This document shows positions 5,515 to 7,464 of a DNA stretch of 7,464 bases, piece after piece. The position numbers and the translations under genes are program-made. Within the stretch, counting starts at the first letter, position 1. Each line of letters starts with the position of its first letter. The notes beneath the pieces are model-generated. The model saw only the letters and a list, made by a program, of their open reading frames with translations. It did no database searches and had not been told where the DNA came from. Origin of the DNA: an uncultured Porphyromonadaceae bacterium (GTDB taxonomy: Bacteria > Bacteroidota > Bacteroidia > Bacteroidales > Muribaculaceae); contig UREH01000113.1 of NCBI GenBank assembly GCA_900546835.1, forward strand, positions 1-7,464, read 5' to 3'.

Positions 5515-7203
5515 TTATTGCTGCTGGTTGCGGATCTTGGTTTTGTTTTTGGTCTTTTCGGAGGAGGATTTGTCCATATCCTTTTCCTCCTTGAGGTCGA
5601 TTTCGTTGCGCTGGGCGTCGAGCACCTTGTATTGCAGGTAGGCGAGCGATTCGTCGGCCATCACCTTGAACCTGGCGCCAAGCTCCATGCGCCACCGCCG
5701 GTAGAGTGAAATCAATCCCTTCTTGAGATAGGCGTCGACAAAGGGGTGAACGTAGACCACGAAATTCTTTTGCCCCAGGTCGTTTACAAGATAGGATATT
5801 TTCTCCTTGAGCGTATCGGTGAAGAGAAGCGACGGCTGAACCTCTCCCTTGCCATAGCAGGAAGGACAGGCTTCGGTGGTGACGATATCGAGAGCCGGGC
5901 GGACGCGCTGGCGTGTGATCTGCATCAGGCCGAACTTACTCAGTGGCAAAATATTGTGGCGCGCACGATCGGTGGCCATTATCTGACGCATATGCTCGAA
6001 GAGCGCCTGGCGGTGTTCTGCCTTGTTCATGTCGATGAAGTCGACCACGATGATGCCGCCCATGTCGCGGAGCCGGAGCTGGCGCGCGATCTCGTCGGCG
6101 GCCCGGATGTTTACGTCGAGAGCGTTTGTCTCCTGGTCGTTACCGGCTTTGGTGCGGTTGCCGGAATTCACGTCGATTACGTGGAGGGCCTCCGTATGCT
6201 CGATAATGATGTATGCGCCTGATTTGAATGAGACGGTCTTGCCGAACGACGATTTAATCTGGCGGGTGATGCTGAAGTGGTCGAAAATAGGCTCATCTTT
6301 ATCGTATAGCTTCACTATGTCGGCTTTCTCGGGCGCTATCAGGCTCACATATTTCCTTATCTGGGCCATCACTTCGGGATCGTTCACATGAATATCCTCG
6401 AACGATGGCGAAAAAACGTCGCGCAACACGCCCACTATACGGCTCTCCTCCTCGAAGATGAGCGACGGCACGGGCGCCGTGCGGGCCTTGGCTATGGTTT
6501 CGTTCCACGACTGCAGAAGCGTCTGCAATTCGTGGTTAAGCTCCGATACGGTCTTGCCTTCGGCCGACGTCCGGATTATAACGCCGAAATTTTTGGGTTT
6601 GATGCTCTCCACAAGGTGGCGCAGACGCAGCTTTTCGCTGGTGGTCTTGATTTTCTGCGATATCGAAATTTTATCGCTGAAGGGGATGAGCACCATATAG
6701 CGCCCTGTGAAAGATATTTCGGTGGTGAGTCTGGGACCTTTCGACGAGATGGGTTCTTTTACAATCTGCACCAGGAGTTCGCGGCCGCAGGTCAGCTGGT
6801 CGGTCACGGTGCCGTGCTTGTCGATGTCGGGCAGCAGCTTCATGCGCGTAATATCGGGCAGCTTGCCGCCGGGGCGCTTTACCTGCGGCTGCTTTTTCTG
6901 ATTGCCCTGCTGGGCGTCGGGAGCTTCGGGCTGTTCGCCAAGAAGCTGTTTGAGAAATTCGGAATACGACGAAAATCTCGGGCCAAGATCCAGATAATGC
7001 AGAAAAGCATCCTTCTCGTAGCCCACGTTGACGAAGGCGGCGTTCAGACCCGGCATCAGCTTTTTCACCTTTGCCAGATAGATGTCGCCGACAGCGTAGG
7101 CTATGTCGCGGTTCTCCTTCTGGAGCGAAACGAGCCGACCGTCCTCGAGCAGGGCGATCGACACCTCCTTGGGCTGAACGTCGACTATCAGTTCGCTTTT
7201 CAT
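5515..7203 (-). CDS. rng: Ribonuclease E/G family endoribonuclease
   Basis: This 562-residue cytoplasmic endoribonuclease is expected to act in rRNA maturation and mRNA decay by cutting single-stranded, AU-rich RNA. The S1 RNA-binding region starts near residue 38 (AVGDIYLAKVKKLMPGLNAAFVNVG, 37-61) and resumes with LLVQIVKEPISSKGPRLTTEIS (143-164). The DNase-I-like catalytic core shows the Mg-binding set HVIDVNSGNR (D344, N346) and GGIIVVDFIDM (D388). The Zn-link motif CPSC is at 446-449. It lacks the long scaffold domain of RNase E and so resembles RNase G, but it is longer than E. coli RNase G (about 489 residues). The extra length comes from a Gln/Lys/Pro-rich insertion inside the S1 region (about 76-130) and a polar, charged tail (541-562) ending QQQ. 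The ATG at 7203 is preceded by an AT-rich leader with no Shine-Dalgarno sequence and a longer region rich in inverted repeats. Confidence 0.96.
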   Translation of the reverse strand: MKSELIVDVQPKEVSIALLEDGRLVSLQKENRDIAYAVGDIYLAKVKKLMPGLNAAFVNVGYEKDAFLHYLDLGPRFSSYSEFLKQLLGEQPEAPDAQQGNQKKQPQVKRPGGKLPDITRMKLLPDIDKHGTVTDQLTCGRELLVQIVKEPISSKGPRLTTEISFTGRYMVLIPFSDKISISQKIKTTSEKLRLRHLVESIKPKNFGVIIRTSAEGKTVSELNHELQTLLQSWNETIAKARTAPVPSLIFEEESRIVGVLRDVFSPSFEDIHVNDPEVMAQIRKYVSLIAPEKADIVKLYDKDEPIFDHFSITRQIKSSFGKTVSFKSGAYIIIEHTEALHVIDVNSGNRTKAGNDQETNALDVNIRAADEIARQLRLRDMGGIIVVDFIDMNKAEHRQALFEHMRQIMATDRARHNILPLSKFGLMQITRQRVRPALDIVTTEACPSCYGKGEVQPSLLFTDTLKEKISYLVNDLGQKNFVVYVHPFVDAYLKKGLISLYRRWRMELGARFKVMADESLAYLQYKVLDAQRNEIDLKEEKDMDKSSSEKTKNKTKIRNQQQ

Positions 7204-7295
7204 TGTTTATCTGTTGTAAGGAATTGTTTTGTTGTTAACTGAGGTATAACCGTAGTGGGGGCATACCTGCGGGAGAGAGGGCAGGATAAAAACAA

Positions 7296-7354
7296 CGAAA
7301 CAAACTTGGATGGGGCGCAAGCCTCGCAGCTCTGCCACATGAAAGTTTGTTTCG
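7296..7354 (-). terminator. 12-bp stem with T-rich 3' tract (terminator or attenuator candidate)
   Basis: CGAAACAAACTT (7296-7307) is perfectly complementary to AAGTTTGTTTCG (7343-7354). Read in the rng direction, the stem is followed by TTGTTTTTA (7295-7287), as in a rho-independent terminator. The stem is AT-rich and the 35-nt interior can form two further small hairpins, which is unusual for a simple terminator. It could end an off-window leftward transcript or act as a conditional attenuator before rng. Confidence 0.5.
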
Positions 7355-7380
7355 GTTTCGTCTGGCCACCGCCATTGCCT

Positions 7381-7464
7381 GATTCTATCGGCGCCGGGCT
7401 CCGTGGCCCGGACTGCCTGAGGTTGGCAGGACCGGATTGAATCGCCGGCCGCCGTGGCGGCGCC
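7381..7464. repeat. Cluster of GC-rich inverted repeats at the window end
   Basis: Three hairpins lie in tandem: CCGGGC/GCCCGG (7394-7399/7406-7411, 6-nt loop), CTGCC/GGCAG (7413-7417/7425-7429, 7-nt loop) and GCCGCC/GGCGGC (7448-7453/7456-7461). GATTC (7381-7385) and GAATC (7439-7443) could close a stem around the first two, giving a branched fold. The function is unknown and no known RNA family was recognised. Confidence 0.45.

Larger units (their letters stand above)
7204..7464 (-). other. Non-coding, hairpin-rich region upstream of rng
   Basis: No frame here resembles a known protein, and the short frames present have no recognisable domains or upstream signals. No TAnnTTTG promoter element is visible on the rng strand. 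The region holds inverted repeats at 7266-7285 (CCTGC/GCAGG), 7296-7354, 7394-7411, 7413-7429 and 7448-7461. In Bacteroidota the gene before rng is often one for an HU-type DNA-binding protein (from memory). If that holds here, it lies beyond the window. The stretch could be a long rng leader, the 3' end and terminator of an off-window gene, or a small RNA gene. Confidence 0.5.

Noticed and set aside
6388..7242. Plus-strand open frame of 284 residues
   Set aside because: It is antisense to rng, whose catalytic and Zn-link motifs are intact.
7255..7440. Short plus-strand open frame of 61 residues upstream of rng
   Set aside because: It has no domain, signal peptide or promoter, and it overlaps several inverted repeats that better explain the region.
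7431..7460. TTCAATC on the minus strand resembling a tRNA T-loop
   Set aside because: The base expected to be G53 is A, and no acceptor, D-arm or anticodon arm can be placed around it.
7261..7464. Known riboswitch, tmRNA, SRP RNA or RNase P RNA upstream of rng
   Set aside because: None of the conserved core sequences I know for these RNAs could be found on either strand.
1..7464. CRISPR array, insertion sequence, toxin-antitoxin or phage-defence genes
   Set aside because: There are no regularly spaced repeats, no transposase, no paired terminal repeats and no defence-type domains. All five genes have ordinary envelope or RNA-metabolism families.

Overview
The window looks like chromosomal DNA from a member of the Bacteroidales, plausibly Muribaculaceae or a close relative. 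The family-level placement is inference. The evidence is that start codons lack purine-rich Shine-Dalgarno sequences and that two good matches to the Bacteroidota promoter (TTTG, about 19-20 nt, TAnnTTTG) occur. The gene families are also typical of the group: a tricorn-like S41 protease, a PorT-like outer-membrane barrel, a LysM plus type-1 periplasmic-binding-fold protein, an OmpP1/FadL barrel and an RNase E/G with a long insertion. The first 37 bases are not genomic. They are an Illumina Nextera adapter, so position 1 is almost certainly a contig end.

Layout. A leftward cluster of three envelope genes fills 38-3594. In transcription order these are a secreted LysM/PBP1-fold protein (3594-1621), a small outer-membrane beta-barrel (1600-911) and the 5' part of a tricorn-like protease (838-38, cut by the adapter). 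A 241-bp divergent intergenic region holds a promoter for each direction. Rightward from it runs a FadL-family outer-membrane transporter (3836-5404), which carries two sets of aromatic-led heptad repeats in predicted surface loops. A strong two-way terminator (5431-5468) separates it from the convergent ribonuclease E/G gene rng (7203-5515). The last 261 bases upstream of rng contain no credible gene but several inverted repeats, including a 12-bp perfect stem followed in the rng direction by a T-rich tract.

How the genes fit together. Four of the five proteins carry signal peptides and belong in the periplasm or outer membrane. The leftward cluster combines a likely peptidoglycan-binding protein, a barrel and a periplasmic protease. 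Transport by the FadL-like protein is a separate envelope function that shares the regulatory region. rng is a housekeeping RNA-processing and decay gene. No defence system, mobile element, CRISPR array, tRNA or rRNA is visible. The least explained material is the structured non-coding DNA upstream of rng and the surface-loop heptads of the FadL-like protein.
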